Assembly: GCF_950005125.1 (NCBI RefSeq)
Contig: NC_080089.1
Location: 60,378,915 to 60,442,914 of the forward strand
Source: Chionomys nivalis
Lineage: Eukaryota; Chordata; Mammalia; Rodentia; Cricetidae
Reading direction: 5' to 3'
DNA: 64,000 nt
Shown here: positions 20,910 to 33,139 of the stretch, piece after piece
How the letters are laid out: the number at the start of each line of letters is the position of its first letter
Numbering within the stretch: position 1 is the first letter of the stretch
Position numbers and translations under genes: made by a program
Notes under the pieces: model-generated
Databases searched by the model: none
What the model saw: the letters and a program-made list of their open reading frames with translations, nothing else
What the model was told of the DNA's origin: nothing

Positions 20910-22221
20910 ATGCTACCCAAGCAGGTGGATTGCAGTCCATTTGGCATGGGCTTGAGAAGCTTTGGGAATTCAATCTCAGATTTGGAAAGGACTCGGCTGA
21001 AACCTGAATATGGCACCGGGGAAGTGGTGCCCCCCAATCTCCTGGCACGGGGAACTCATACTGGTGATCCTCTCCTGATGACACTGTTCCCAGTCTCTCT
21101 GTTTCCTTATCTGCCAAGTGCAGAAAATAATCCCACTGTGACAAGTTCCCAGGAGAGCCATACAGATCCAGCACACGCAAACATTCAATTACTGGCCCGC
21201 AAATACAAAGGGCTGCTGCTACCCGCGCAGCAGGGCGAGTCTGGCCTCTGAAGACAAGAGCCCAGTCTTTGTCCCTGTAAGGAAGGATGTGTCAACAGGG
21301 ATTGTGTTAGCCACCTGGTTTTCAGAACACAGTAGGAGTCTAGAATGTGCCGATATTCTTAACAGCCCTCCGGGATGGGTCTCGCTGTATCCTGTGATTA
21401 TTATGGTTGTCAGCCCGACTGGATCCACCTCTGGTCAGACACCTGCTCTGCTAGGATATTTCCTGGAAAGAAGATGAACTGAGTGGGGAAGGACGTCTCT
21501 GTGGGGTGGGTGATTACTCTGCAGTAGACCAGATATGAAGAGGCCTGAGGGGAGAGCTGCTGCTTTTTGCCTGCCTGCCTGCCTTCCTCCTTGATGGTGG
21601 GTACTTCTACCATATCGATGCCACCGTAGCTGCCTCTTTCCTGACATCATTCCAGTGTTGGCTAAGGAACCATGACTTTCCGGGAGTCCTCCAAGCCTTC
21701 GTGCCAGACTGAGACTACTAAGGCATCCAGTGGTAGAAACGGAACTGTCACTGATTCTCTGCCTCTCCAGTGTGGGACCACCGTCGCTGAACTACTAACT
21801 CACACCATGGGAGCCAGTTTAACGTATGCTCATTTTTAATATCTGTTCATTCTGTTAGTTCTTTTTCTGTAGAGAACCTGAGTAAGTCACATCCTTCTCC
21901 AGATGAGTCTCTGGGACCCAGGGAGGGTAAAGGACCAGCTAATGATCACGTAGCTGGGTACCAGTGACGGAGCAGGCATTCTGGGGCCACCACCCATGTG
22001 ACTTCAAGATTCCCTGGCATATGTAAATCGAGAGGGAAGTTGGCAGACATGAATCTATATGACTCACTGTACACTTTAGGAAGTTCCTGGTGTAGTGAGA
22101 CTAAGCTCTACCTTCCCGGCTGTCTCATTGGATTATTGGAAAAATAGTTCAGTCTTCAAACCAGGTCTACAATTACACACTGTAATCATAATTGCTGCAA
22201 CACGTTGATCATAAGTAGTTC
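20729..22221. other. Unique DNA with (AC)n
   Basis: AC microsatellite at about 20873-20908 and a 'cctgcctgcctgcctt' run near 21570. A MIR-like scrap may lie at 21890-21990. No gene recognised. Confidence 0.5.
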
Positions 22222-22335
22222 ACACATGTGATGAAACACCCCTGTAATCGCAGCATCCAAAGGCTGAGGCCGAAGGATGGAGGTTTGGAGGAGTAGGCTA
22301 CAAATTAGACCCTGTGGGTTTGTTTGTTTTTAAGT
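22222..22335 (+). mobile_element. Decayed B1-like SINE
   Basis: 'cacccctgtaatcgcagcatccaaaggctgaggccgaagg' preserves the B1/Alu-type left monomer. The end is AT/GT-rich. Confidence 0.55.
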
Positions 22336-23504
22336 AGTGTAAAGATGATTTCAATGCAGGGCTGTACCTTGACCTGCCCAGGGGCTCCTGGGCCTTAGAT
22401 CAGGATCTCAGGATAACCCTGCTGGGAGGCAATGTCAGCTTCCTTCTCTACTGCAGAGACAGTGACTCTCTTCCATTCCCCCCTCAGACTACATGGTTGG
22501 GGTTCAGAGCATGAACCTGCTCTGTCCTATGTGAAACTCTACAAACCTGCTTCAGCCCCATGTTGCCCAATGAGGGAGCATGGCGCAAGCTAGAGAAAAC
22601 ACTGGGTAGCTGAGGAAAACTGAGGTTGCCAGTGAAGTTCCTGCCGCCCTCTGAGGAAAGTGAGATTGTGCTTGGGTTATTCGGATCCAGGGAGAGCCAG
22701 AAAACAGATGAAGGCAGCAGTGATGGTCAGAACAAGTTAGACCTGCGGCAGTGAGAGGGGGAGTGAGTTTGACCTAAAAGATAACCTGGTGACAGTCGGT
22801 ATGAAAGATCCAGAAGCCATGACACTGAGGAGCCACACCTGGAGACACTTGCACGGGGAGAAAAGGGTCAGGTGAAAGGGCCCCTTCCACTTTGGTGTTC
22901 TAGAAGAGGGGTGGGGCTGGAGGTCAGGCAGGTTGTCTCCACAGAGGTGGCCCCCTCAGGAGAACTCATAGATGTGGCTTTTGTGGTCAGCCTTTCAGCA
23001 GCAGAGGGAGCCAGCCACAACAGCCCTTCCTGAGGTCACTGCCAAAGAGACCTGGAGGACAAACAATGACAGAGCTGCGGAGCTGAGAGGGACCTGTGCA
23101 AATGAACTCAGGAAAAGTTTCCGGGTTCTGAGGTGGGGAGGGGTCATCAGGGATTGGGCAAAGACTTGGGGCAATTCTAAGCAGGCAGAGTGCAGCCTGC
23201 TCACCCAGACAGAGCAAAACTCTGTCCTGGGAGGCTGAATCCAATTGTGGCTTTACCTCCCATGTGGCAGGCGACCTGGGTAAGAAACTTCCTTCTGAGG
23301 CTGGATTTGCTCCCCAGAGAAAGAGTGCACAAGGCCTGGCTCAGCAGTACTTCATCCTCCAGACCAGAAGTCTGACACTTAACACAGGGGGTCAGAGACA
23401 CTGGTGCCTTCAGGTCCTGGAGGATGACACAGGACAGACACTGGCAAGAGGCCACAGGACATAGAAACCATGCTCAACCTACGAAGTTCTTCAGACCCTG
23501 GTTT
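22336..23504. other. Unique DNA
   Basis: No repeat or gene recognised. Overlapping frames of 60-90 codons on both strands around 22970-23460 have no domain. Confidence 0.5.
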
Positions 23505-23740
23505 GTTGTTGTTGTTTTGAGTCTCAGGTAGGCCAGGCTGATCTTGAACTTGAGGTATAGCTGAGGATGACCTTGAGCTTCTGATCCTCCTGCCTCTGTC
23601 CACCAGATCAAGCACTGGCTGGGTCTTTTACCCAGACCCCACTGATTGCCATACTGAGTGCTAGGATTGCCGGCTGCACCGTCGTACCTGCCAGGGCAGC
23701 CTGCACAGGCAAGCACTCTGCTATTGGAGGTACAGTGCCA
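23505..23740 (-). mobile_element. Old B1/B4-type SINE, antisense
   Basis: TTG-rich tail, then 'aggccaggctgatcttgaacttgagg', 'gatcctcctgcctctgtccacc', later 'tgagtgctaggattgc' and 'aggcaagcactctgctattgg'. An antisense B1-like unit is followed by an antisense tRNA-like head, so it is probably a B4-type composite. Confidence 0.55.
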
Positions 23741-25128
23741 GCTGCCCCTCTCCTCTGCCAATCCCTCTGGGCCAGAGATGCAGCTCACAGGTGGCACACA
23801 GCAGACTCAGGCTGCTGACACTTGAGAGGTTCCAGGGACTTCTGACAGCTTTGGGGAGAGAATAGAGCCTGGTCTGCCCCTTCCCCACTGGCTGACGGAG
23901 ATGAGAGGCGGTGATGGGAGAGTGTAGGGGGCTCCGAGTGTTGGCAGGGACCACCCACCTAGTCCTCCTCTCGGGTTGGTCCCACCCTCCCCCAGCTGGC
24001 TGAGTCAGCCCCTTTGATTCCATCTGGGCCATCTCTGTGCCTTGGCTTCCATATCTAGGAGATGGGGCGAATGAGCCTTTCTCCCAGAAGATGAGGAAAA
24101 ATCATTGTTGCCAAGGAAAGCCCCCACTGGGAGTCTGATCAGGTGGTAAGCAAGTTACTTTTATGCAACAGCCTGAACCCTAAGCCCTCTTCAGGCCCCC
24201 AAAAGTCTCTGCACATTAGGTTTGGCCCATCTAGCCACTATGGAGGGGTTGGCACTGCATACAAATGCAGAGAAGAAGCAAAGACACTATTATCAGAGAT
24301 GCTTTCTATAGGTCCTTGCCAGAGAGGTGTCTCTTGAATTCATAGAACAGAAACCATGGTTTGTAGTGCAATGGTCGCTCCTGAGCCCCAAACCACCCCT
24401 CGGGGCATCAAGGCTGAGGCTGTGACTATACTCTGCAACCATAACCCCTCTCCACTCTTCTGAGGAGGGTGACGTTCAAGTGGCAAAAATGAGCGGGGTG
24501 GAGGCAGAGGGGAGCAAGGACCCAGGGCTAGTTTCGTGTGGTCTGAGGGATGTCTCTCAGTGATGGACTCTGAGCAGCCCTGCCCCATCTCTCGCCACAG
24601 ACTGGCCCTCTGGAAGTCTACCCTTCTAGGAGCAGGTACATCTGAGTTAACAAATCTGCCATACAAACCCTTTTCACCCGAAGCCTTTGAGGCACATGAA
24701 GTCAGGAACAAAATACCATTCTCTCCACTTCACAGATAAAAACTCGGATGCTCAGAATTGGGGTAAGACTTCCCTAAAATAACTCATGAGAAAGAGTTTT
24801 AGGGTGGCAAGTCTGCTTGGCATCTTCCAACTCCATCCACTGAACTGAATGCCTGTCTTCAAACCAGGCTCTGCCACCTAGCCACACCCAGCCACATCCA
24901 ACCAATGCAAGAGGGAAAGGTGGGCAATCCGGTCAAATCTGGAGCTATAGCTGTGCCCTGGGGGTGGGGGTGGAGTAGTTGGAAAATTTCCCTAAGCCTT
25001 TACTCTATGACCCCCAAGAGAGGGCTCTCAGCCTGGTGTGTCCCTGTTCCAAGAGACCACTGATTGACTAACTAGTGTGAATATGCGTGTTTAGCATGAA
25101 ACATGCAGGAAAGCTGTACAGCCCAAGT
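23741..25128. other. Unique DNA with MIR-like scraps
   Basis: Antisense MIR-like words occur at 24035-24090 ('gtgccttggcttccatatctaggagatgggg') and sense ones at 24700-24830. Both are too short for firm calls. No gene recognised. Confidence 0.45.
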
Positions 25129-25340
25129 CTGGGGATGGACCTCAATTGGTAGACCACTTGTCTGAAATGCATGAGGTCCTAGGTTTGAGGTCCAGCACCA
25201 CATAAAAAGAGGGGAGATGGTGCACACCCTGTCCATCAAGAGGTGGAAACAGGTAGATCAATAGTCCAAGGTCATCCCTGAGGAAATGGGGAGTTTGCGG
25301 TTAGTCTGAACCACCACATGAGACCCTATCTGAATCAATC
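25129..25340 (+). mobile_element. B4 SINE (ID head plus B1-like part)
   Basis: 'ctggggatggacctcaattggtagaccacttgtctg' then 'ggtttgaggtccagcacc' is the ID/tRNA-Ala-like head. 'gagatggtgcacaccctg ... catgagaccctatctgaa' is the B1-like second half. Confidence 0.7.
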
Positions 25341-25395
25341 AACCAGTTGGTCAATCAATCAATCAATCAGTCAGTCAGTCAGTCAATTGATTAAC
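25341..25395. repeat. (AATC)n/(AGTC)n microsatellite
   Basis: TCAATCAATC units change to CAGTCAGTC units with a sharp boundary near 25369, growing from the tail of the B4 SINE. Confidence 0.9.
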
Positions 25396-25813
25396 CAGTC
25401 ATCAATAAAAGCAAGCCTCTTTCCCTGTCCTCCCGCACTGTCTGGAACCTGGGCACTCAGAGTGCTTTTCAGGGCATCACCTTTGCCAGTTTTGCGAATT
25501 CCCCAGACTATGCTGTCTTTCTCGTTTAAAAGTCACGGCAAGGGTATACATGTCCACACATGTATGAGAGTCTGCCTTCCCTCGCCACGCAAATGGCAAT
25601 GTGTCAGAACACAGTCACACACCAGACAATGGTGTTATGATGGCCACGTCTCTGACAATTGCCTCAGGAAACGATAGTGGAGCTGAAGATTTCCAGTCAC
25701 CTGGAAACATCAAAGCCATCCTACAGTTGAAACGCAGGTGAGCTGTCGCATCACCCGTCCTGTGTAGTCACAGCACACACGGCTGTGGGGCAGTCTCTAA
25801 GAATTAATATTAG
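25396..25813. other. Unique DNA
   Basis: No repeat or gene recognised apart from the start of the B2 target duplication (25799-25813). Confidence 0.5.
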
Positions 25814-26002
25814 TGGGGCTGGAGAGATGGCTCAGAGGTTAAGAGCATTGCCTGCTCTTCCAAAGGTCCTGAGTTCAATTCCCAGCAACCACATGGTGGC
25901 TCACAACCATCTGTAATGGGGTCTGGTGCCCTCTTCTGGCCTGGAGGCATACACACAGACAGAATATTGTATACATAATAAATAAATAAATATTTAAAAA
26001 AT
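25814..26002 (+). mobile_element. B2 SINE (cricetid-like) with 15-bp target duplication
   Basis: A full-length B2 with A box, B box, 'ccacatggtggctcacaacc', 'ctggtgccctcttctggcc', 'agacagaatattgtatac' and an AATAAA-rich tail. Flanks aagaattaatattag (25799-25813) and aagaagtaatattag (26003-26017) differ at one base. It is a young copy, close to the one at 60645-60832. Confidence 0.95.
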
Positions 26003-26069
26003 AAGAAGTAATATTAGCAATCAGTTGCGTTACTAACTTGTGTATTTACTAGGCAATGTTTTATCGTCA

Positions 26070-26243
26070 TTTTAATTTCTTTATTTATTTGGGATGGGGT
26101 GCACATACCATGGTGTGTAGGTATGGAGGACGACTTCTGGGAGTCAGTTCCCACCTTCCACCACGTGTTTCCCAGGGGTAGAACTCAGGTCATCAGGCTT
26201 AGCAGCAGATACCTTTCCTGGCTGAACCGACTTGCCAGCCCTT
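26070..26243 (-). mobile_element. B2/B3-type SINE, antisense, old
   Basis: 'ggaggacgacttctgggagtcagttcccaccttccaccacgtg', 'agaactcaggtcatcaggctt' and 'ggctgaaccgacttgccagccc' give the antisense of the 'gacctgagttc' tRNA SINE type. Confidence 0.7.
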
Positions 26244-26524
26244 TTGAAATTATTTTGGGATATCTTCCAACTTAAAAAAAAAAGTGCTTTTACAAAATAG
26301 TATGCCACACTATGCCAGCAACAGCCTCACACATCTTGTGTTTTCCAGCATCTCTTGATTGATTTGTGTGAGCACATTCTATGATGTTTATACAATAGCT
26401 GTCTTGTGACGAAGTTCTCAGAACACAGCCCCGTCACTAAGCAACGTGTGACTGCAGAACCTGTGGCCTTATGGGATTAGATTGAGACTACTTTTCTTTT
26501 TAAAAGAAGAAACCAGCTTTTATT
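26244..26524. other. Unique DNA
   Basis: A short A-run near 26273-26283. Nothing else recognised. Confidence 0.45.
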
Positions 26525-26907
26525 GTTTTATGCATTTGTGTATGTGCACCTGTGTGTATGTGTGTTTGTATGTATGAACAGATGGAAGCATTGCACACAC
26601 GTGGATCTGTGTGTGGAAGCCAGGAGGCAACCTTGGTGTCATTCCTCAAGCCCCATCAACCTTTCTGTTATGTCCCCCAGAAGGTTTTTCAGTGGCCTAG
26701 AACTTACCAGGTAGGCTAGATGGTCCTTGTAGACGCAGGGGCCTGTCTGGCTCTGCCTCACGAGCACTAGAATCTTAAGCATGAGACACCACTCTCAGGG
26801 TTTGTTTTGTTGTTGTTTGTTTTTGTTTTCACAAGAGGATTCTGGAAACTGAACTCATTTCTTCAAGCTTGCAAGGCAAGCACTTTACACTCGTATCTCC
26901 CCAGTCC
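26525..26907 (-). mobile_element. B4A-type composite SINE, antisense
   Basis: GT/TATG-rich start, 'gaagccaggaggcaaccttggtgtcattcctcaag', a B1-like middle, a TTG-rich stretch at 26803-26830, and 'gcaaggcaagcactttacactcgtatctccccagtcc' as the antisense head. Confidence 0.7.
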
Positions 26908-26929
26908 TTAAACCGCTGTGAAACAATTT

Positions 26930-27510
26930 GTGTTCAGTGTGGCCCTGTGAGTTCACTAGATACCAGCAGGAAAGCTTCCATGCCGTGTGATATGGGTGAG
27001 GTCCTCTGTGTACCCCTTTTCTCGTGATTGTGTAGGATCCCCTGGCAGGTGCCCCACTGGTGATTTACCAGTTTCCTGTGGATACCTCATGCTAAGCTCT
27101 TGCTTGTTTTTATAAAGAACGCTGCGGTGAACAGTGCCGTGCACACTTCTCACTTTCAGCTGTGTGACGCGCTCCTAGAGCAGGGTATGCTGGGCCTCAG
27201 GGAAGGCCACATGCAGCCTACGCAGCTGCTGCCCAATGATTCTCCCCAGAGGTGCCACTGCCTCCCACTCCTGCCCACCCCCCTGCCAGCCAGGGCCTGT
27301 GCCCCACACCCTCAGCCCCAGAGTGCTGCTGTGCCTTTGATCTTTCTCAATCTGATGGTTGAAAGAGGGTCTCTTACTGAAGTTTTAATTTGCATTTCTT
27401 TTATGAGTAAGGCTGAGTAACTTTTCATAGGTTTGAGGGCCATTTATATACTCTTTCGAAAGCTGTCTTCCTATATCGGGCCTATTTTTTAATTGGCTTG
27501 TTGGCTTTTT
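26930..27510 (-). mobile_element. Ancient L1 (L1M-like) ORF2 remnant, antisense
   Basis: 'ttttaatttgcatttcttttatgagtaaggctgagtaacttttcatagg', 'gggccatttatatactctttcg' and 'tattttttaattgg' (27383-27496) are the antisense of the C-terminal ORF2 region of mammalian L1. 'ataaagaacgctgcggtgaaca' at about 27111-27132 fits the next upstream landmark. No frame remains open. The middle is too decayed to place exactly. Confidence 0.55.
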
Positions 27511-27654
27511 CTTGTTGCTAGGCAAAAAGGCCGGTACACTAAAGGAATGAGTCCTATCTCTGGCAGCAACAGCAGGTTTACTTCTCCTCTGTCGTTTGTC
27601 CTTATTTGGGTCACACGTTCCCCAGTGTAGACTTCTTTAAACTTCAAAGGCTCA

Positions 27655-27990
27655 GGGCTGGGGAGAGGGCTCCGTGGGTGAGGGCACCTGCTGTGCAAGC
27701 CTGAGGACCTGGGTTTGAATCCTCTGCACCCACATATAGAAACAGGGGTGGCTATGTGCACCTGTAATCCCAGTGTTGGGATGGGGGTGGGTAGGGGAGC
27801 AGAGGCTGGAGGATGGCTGGGACTTACTGGCTGCCAATCTAGCTCCAGGCTCAGTATGCAATGCTGTCTTAAGAGAATATGGTGTGTGCGTTGGGGTGTG
27901 GTGTGTGATAGAGAAGGACATTGGACATCCTCCTCTGGTCTCAGTTCACACCCATGCATGCACACGCATGTACACACACACCACAAATTC
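27655..27990 (+). mobile_element. B4A-type composite SINE
   Basis: 'gggctggggagagggctccgtgggtgagggcacctgctgtg' (head), 'gcctgaggacctgggtttgaatcc' (B box), 'ggctatgtgcacctgtaatcccagtgttggg' (B1-like insert) and 'gaaggacattggacatcctcctctggtctc' with a CA-rich end. Confidence 0.8.
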
Positions 27991-29299
27991 AAAAAATTTG
28001 AGAAAGAAAAATAAGTTAAAATCTGAATCCCCAGTGTGACTCCAGGCTGGGAGCCGGAGGCCGTACCACTTGTTTTCTTCTCTCTAAGTTAGGTATGGGC
28101 TCCGTGGAGCTCAGAAGCCCCTGCAGTTCCCGAATCTGAGATTGAAGTCTATGAGAGATGGGACCTCAGTGCTCCGGAGTACCAGGAGAGCCTGGAGAGA
28201 GTGAGCTATGACAGAAACAGGGGCCAGGAAGAGGAAGTGGGGAGCTAAAGACAAACAGCCAAAGTCAAAGCTACTCTGCGGCCATCAAGCACTGCTCATG
28301 CAGGGTGGTCCAGAGAGCCTAATAAGGCCCAAAGGGGACTGAACATCCATGCTGTGACAAGGGAGAGCTATGTCCATCTCAGCTAGAACCTGGCAGGGAT
28401 TGTAGCTCTAGCTTCCAACAACCCCTGATCCTGGCAGGTGGCATAGAGAGGCTCCCTAGGGTCTAGCCAGCACATAGGCAGACCCAGGCCTCATACTGTA
28501 GGTAAATGCAATAGTGAGGGATCCAAGGGACTAGGAGGAAGCCATGGACAAGAAAGAGGTGGCAGCAACAGGGGAGCTCAAGACTCCTGGGTCTCTGTGC
28601 ACCGTTTTGCAACTGGACCGGAATGGCCAAGGAGAAAGGCAGGGGGCTAGTCAGTAACTAGAGCTCATGTTCCAAGTCTCCAGTGCCTGCAGCTCTGCAC
28701 ACACTTGACCATTGCCCTGCACATGCTCAGTTGTCTCTGCCCAGCAACTCCATGGGTGAGCACTGGTGCCCAGGAGAGAACAGCATCCCACTCTCCAAAA
28801 GCATCCAGTCTGAGTCCAGAGAGGGAAGCTCAGCAGGGACCCCCATCTCCTTTTCCTAGTGCCGCATTGATGAGCCTCCTTTACCAGCCTGGTCCTCCCT
28901 GCAGCCTCACCTCACCCCTAGGCTCAGAGTTGGTACCCAGTCCCCACTCAATTATTTGTAACATGAACCCAAGAAGTTTGCTAGTCCAGAATCCCTGAAG
29001 GGGGAGGCACAGTACACCTCCAGCCAGGGGCTGGAAGTCCTGCTGTTAACTCACAGAGGCCCCCTGGCCAACTGCCTGTTCTGGCCAAAGAAGGAATGGG
29101 ACCATAGAACATCTGTGTCACTCAGAGAAGTTCCACATTCTAAGAGCGATGCCCTTTCCCAGGGCATCGGATGGACCTCCACTGTACTCCTCACCAGGCA
29201 CTTCATGTGGCTTCACCGTGAGACCTAGAAGAGAAGCTACCAGGCACGTCCCAGCTAACTGTACTCAGTCACCTAACAGACAATAAAAACCATGTTGAA
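27991..29299. other. Unique DNA
   Basis: About 1.3 kb with no recognised repeat or gene. Purine-rich early and C-rich around 28700-28960. Confidence 0.55.
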
Positions 29300-29420
29300 G
29301 AAAGGGAGGGAGGGAGGGAGAGAGGGAGAGAGGGAGGGAGGGAGGGAGGGAGGGAGGGAGGGAGGGAGGGAAGGAAGGAAGGAAGGAAGGAAGGAAGGAA
29401 GGAAGGAAGGAAGGAAGGAG
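29300..29420. repeat. (GGGA)n to (GGAA)n polypurine tract
   Basis: Plus strand is purine-only for about 120 bp. GGGA/GAGA units switch to pure GGAA units near 29371. Strand asymmetry makes it a candidate for intramolecular triplex. The Leu/Pro/Ser frames on the other strand are artefacts. Confidence 0.97.
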
Positions 29421-30480
29421 ATAACAAGAACTTGAGTGCTTTGATACAGGCCACTTCTGAAGCACCAGTAAGCAATATGACAGGGTTTATTTTATAAAGC
29501 AAAGCAGGCCCCATGGCAAATGCATCAGGGTGACACCCTCAAGATATTTGGACTCCATACCCAAGAAAGGTGGCATGGCCCCAGAACCAGGGTCAGCTCT
29601 CAGTTTGAGTCCCTTCAGATGCCCAGTGGGAAAAGGCCAGGTGGGTAGAACAACCAGGTTGGGCACCAGGTGAGAGAGAGGCAGAGGATTGTTGTATAGA
29701 GTGTCATCAGCAAGGACAAGGTCTGAGCAACAAGCTGGCTTACCGGAACCTGAGTATGTACATCCAACCGGCTCAACGTCTGCATCTCTGTGACACATCC
29801 TCCCTCCTGTTTCGGTGACTCACCAGCCTGGCCAACAAGATACATGGATCATCTAGCTAGGAAATGCCAGCCTTGACCATTCCCTTCTTGGCACAGAAGA
29901 CCTGCCATCTGCTACCCAGCATCTCTCCCTAGATGCCAGTCATGTCAGTTGCCGATGACCTGTCCTCTACCCTGCTCAGCACAGGAGACGCTCCTAAATT
30001 TCTTGGATTAATTTGAATTGACTGTGTTGAATTGAATTGACTTGAATCTAATTGAAGTGAATAGAATTGAATGGCAGATTACAGGCTCCATCAGAGCCTA
30101 CTGACACGCAGCTTGGAGTGTTGGTCCACGAAACGGAAAGATGATTTTTGAGCCATGGTTTCTATTTTCTCCTTGAAGGAGTGGGTGGGTGGGAGGGAGT
30201 AGGAAGAGAGACAAAGGGACTCAAAATGACTCCACTAGAAAGCACCCCTTTCCAGTACCCCTCAGCCCTGCCTGTTCTTTCAACTTGAGTGTCCAGATGC
30301 CCCAGTGCCTCTTTCCTTGAGGCTCCACAGGGACCTGTGAGGGCCCTTCCCTCAACCTGAACACAGTGTCATTGTGAATGCTGGTAAAGTGACTGAAAGC
30401 TAGGTCAGGATGCACAGACCCAGGGAGACAGACACAAAGTGTCATCACCCAGGCTGGGGATGCTACTTCATGAAGCCAGC
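29421..30480. other. Unique DNA with a TTGAA-type cryptic repeat
   Basis: 30003-30078 is a degenerate TTGAA/AATTG repeat. Elsewhere no repeat or gene was recognised. Confidence 0.5.
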
Positions 30481-30916
30481 TGTACTAGCCAGCGTTCCCC
30501 AGAGAAAAAGAGCTGATAGGTTGAACATATAGCCGTGGAAATATATACCTATGGGAAGTCCAAGAATCCAGTAGCTGTTCAGTCCGTGAGATTGGGTGTC
30601 TTAGCTGGTCTTCAGCATACACCAGAATCCTCAAGAAATAGGCGCTAATGCCAGTTAGGGGATGGACTTGGCAGCAAGAGGGTGGGCAAGCAGGCTAAGA
30701 GCAAAAGCACCCTTCTTCCATGTTCTTTATACAGGCTGCCAGCAGGCAGTGTGGCCCAGATAAAACGTGGATCCTCCCACCCCAGAAGATTTTGACTGAA
30801 AGTGGCTCTTTCTAGTCCAAAGGATTTAATTAAGAAAAATCCCTCACAGGTGAATACAGTTGCTTGGATTCTTAGTTAATTCCAGATGTAGGCAAATAAC
30901 AAGAATTGCCATCACA
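30481..30916 (-). mobile_element. ERVL-type solo LTR, antisense
   Basis: Begins tgtactagccagcgttcccc and ends ...aagaattgccatcaca, so the termini are TGT...ACA. The start is the complement of the 'ctctgg...actaataca' end seen at 3704, and the end is the complement of the 'ttggttgtcaac' start at 3209. The 436-bp length fits a solo LTR. No internal sequence adjoins. Confidence 0.7.
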
Positions 30917-32630
30917 GACACTGACCCCAGCATCCAGGGTCTTGTCCAGAACTATCAGAGATGATGTTTCCCTTCTGACAAGACACACATCCTCTTCGGG
31001 GCCTTTATCTTTTATTTCAATGACTGGGCTTGCTCCCTCCAAGGTTGGGGGTCTCTATTTCTCCCCACTTCACTGCATCTTCTGGGTACACGCACCCCCT
31101 TCGATACCACTTGGTATCAAGGCATTACTGCCTCCACTTTGGCTTAGTCAACCGTGACTCAGATACCTCTGGGCTGCCGAGACATCCTGAGACCCAGCTT
31201 CACTCCCCCCTGCGGGCCTTGGGCTGCTTTTAGCTCTCCTGGTCAGGACCTCCTCCGTCCTTCTCTGGCTCTGGAGAAGGTAAAAGCCTTCTGCTCAGAT
31301 GTGCGATCCCAGAGCAGTGTGTTCTCGGCCTCACCTTTGCCACCCACGACCCCTGCACCCCCAGACCCTGTTGGCTTGACACCCACACCCTCGCCAGCTC
31401 CTTTGGCTTTAGTCCCATGTCTACCACCTAAGCCTGTTCCCTTCCTGGATAACTGTGGCCTTCTGACTTCCCTTCCCACACTCCCTGAGGCCCCTTGCGA
31501 CTTGCTCCCCGCCTGCTGCCTGAGCCATGGTGCGAGAATAAAGCAGGTCAAATCTCATTAGCAGCCATGGCCTTACAAGCTAACAGTCATTTCTCATTAT
31601 TTTGGAGTCGAAGGCCCAGGTCCCTAGCGCCAGACAAGCTTCCTTCTGCCCTGACCAGAACATTTCCATATGCCAGCTCCTAAATCTAGAATGATCATCC
31701 TTCTCCCCTTCCTCTAGTTAGATCCTATTCTCCCTACAGTCCATGCTTTGAGCGTCAAGGGAACCTACGTTGATCTCCTAACTATGCCAGCCTCTTCCCT
31801 GTCCCCAAAGTGCCCACCATTCATGATGCCAGTGCCAGCTAATATTATCCGTTTTCTAGTGTGTTCATGTGACTACCTTTCGTCTTCACTTCTGGGCTGG
31901 GGTTATGTTCTGGTTCCCTATCCTGCTGTCAGGAGTCAGCCCTGTGTCTAAGGCAGCAGGGGCTCAATGGGGAGTGGCTGTATGAAGTCAGAGATGAGGA
32001 AAGACCGTGTGGATTCAAGCAAGCAGAGAGGACTACATCCTAATCCCATGGCCTGTTTCCACCAGCAGGAGGTCCAGATGTAGTCAGGCTGGCCCTACTC
32101 TCCCTGAGACAGTGTCCTCTGTCCCTCCTCTGGGTCCCCTAGCCCTAGAACTCACTGCTCTCTTCCCCACATCCAGCTAAATGTCACCCCTTGCAAAGCT
32201 CAGCTCAACTTAAGTTGAAATAAACAGCCACCAAGAGGAAGGCTGGATGGTGACATCAAATCTCTTCACTCAGAATGGGGACTCGCTCAATTTCACAGGG
32301 CCCAGAAGTTTCTGGTAGACAGCATCCAAGCAATAAGGGTACATATTCTGGTTATATTTCCAGAAACAGAACCTACCCACTCAAGGTATGTGGGGTTGGG
32401 GTAGGGTAAGGATGGGGGACTCAGAAACTTTCAGATGCTTTCAGACCTACGGAACTCACACCTTACTCACCATGAAATTCTCAGGGAATCAGCTGGGAAA
32501 TTCAGCAAGTACACACAGTAGGGCTGATCCCCAGCTACCCACAGCCAGAGCATAGACTGAGTGACATCCCCAACCTGGACACTGTCCCTCACTCCAGGAG
32601 GATCCTTCACCCTTGTTTACAAAGGTGATA
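30917..32630. other. Unique DNA, C-rich part
   Basis: 31150-31560 is C-rich with a Pro/Leu-rich 135-codon frame (31154-31561) and no domain. 32375-32420 is G-rich. No gene or repeat is supported. Confidence 0.5.
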
Positions 32631-32785
32631 TAGCCAGGCGGTGGTGGTGCACACCCTTAATTCCAGGACTCAGGAGGCAGAGGCAGGCAGATCTCTATAA
32701 GTTAAAGGCCAGCTTGGTCTACCGAGCGAGTTGTAGGATAGGCTCCAAAACTACACAGAGAAACCCTGCCTCAGAAAAAAAGGGG
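32631..32785 (+). mobile_element. B1 SINE with a two-part 3' motif
   Basis: 'agccaggcggtggtggtgcacaccc', 'ggaggcagaggcaggcagatctc', 'gaggataggctccaaaactacacagagaaaccctgcctc' is a nearly intact B1. The 'ggctccaaaactacacagag' form is, from memory, frequent in hamsters. A G-run follows the A tail. Confidence 0.9.
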
Positions 32786-33139
32786 GGGAATAGAAGAAGA
32801 AAATGGAAGCCACCTGGAACCAGCTTAGAAGACAGTGCCTCTGCAGCCTCCAATAGCCTGACACCCAAAGACACTATCAGGGCAATCCCCAAGGTGAGGA
32901 AAAAGACCAAGTCTCTTGTTTAACCATCAGTTCCCGAGTCCCCAGAGTCTCAGAACAGTGCCAAGGTGGCACATTGGCACATGACCTATGCAGTGGCACC
33001 GTAGCCAGGCCACACAGAACTTTCCACCTCCTCTAGTCCACCCCACAATAAGTAGAGAAACTGAGGCCAAAGAGGGCAACAGACTTGCTCTGGCAAATAA
33101 ATAGTCTATTAGGGGTCAACCGGACCAAATGGTTAGTGC
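32786..33139. other. Unique DNA with a MIR fragment
   Basis: About 33030-33112 ('agtagagaaactgaggccaaagagggcaacagacttgctc') is sense MIR core. The rest is unrecognised. Confidence 0.5.

Noticed and set aside
31154..31561. Pro/Leu-rich 135-codon frame
   Set aside because: It comes from C-rich sequence with a matching antisense frame. No domain or splice sites fit.
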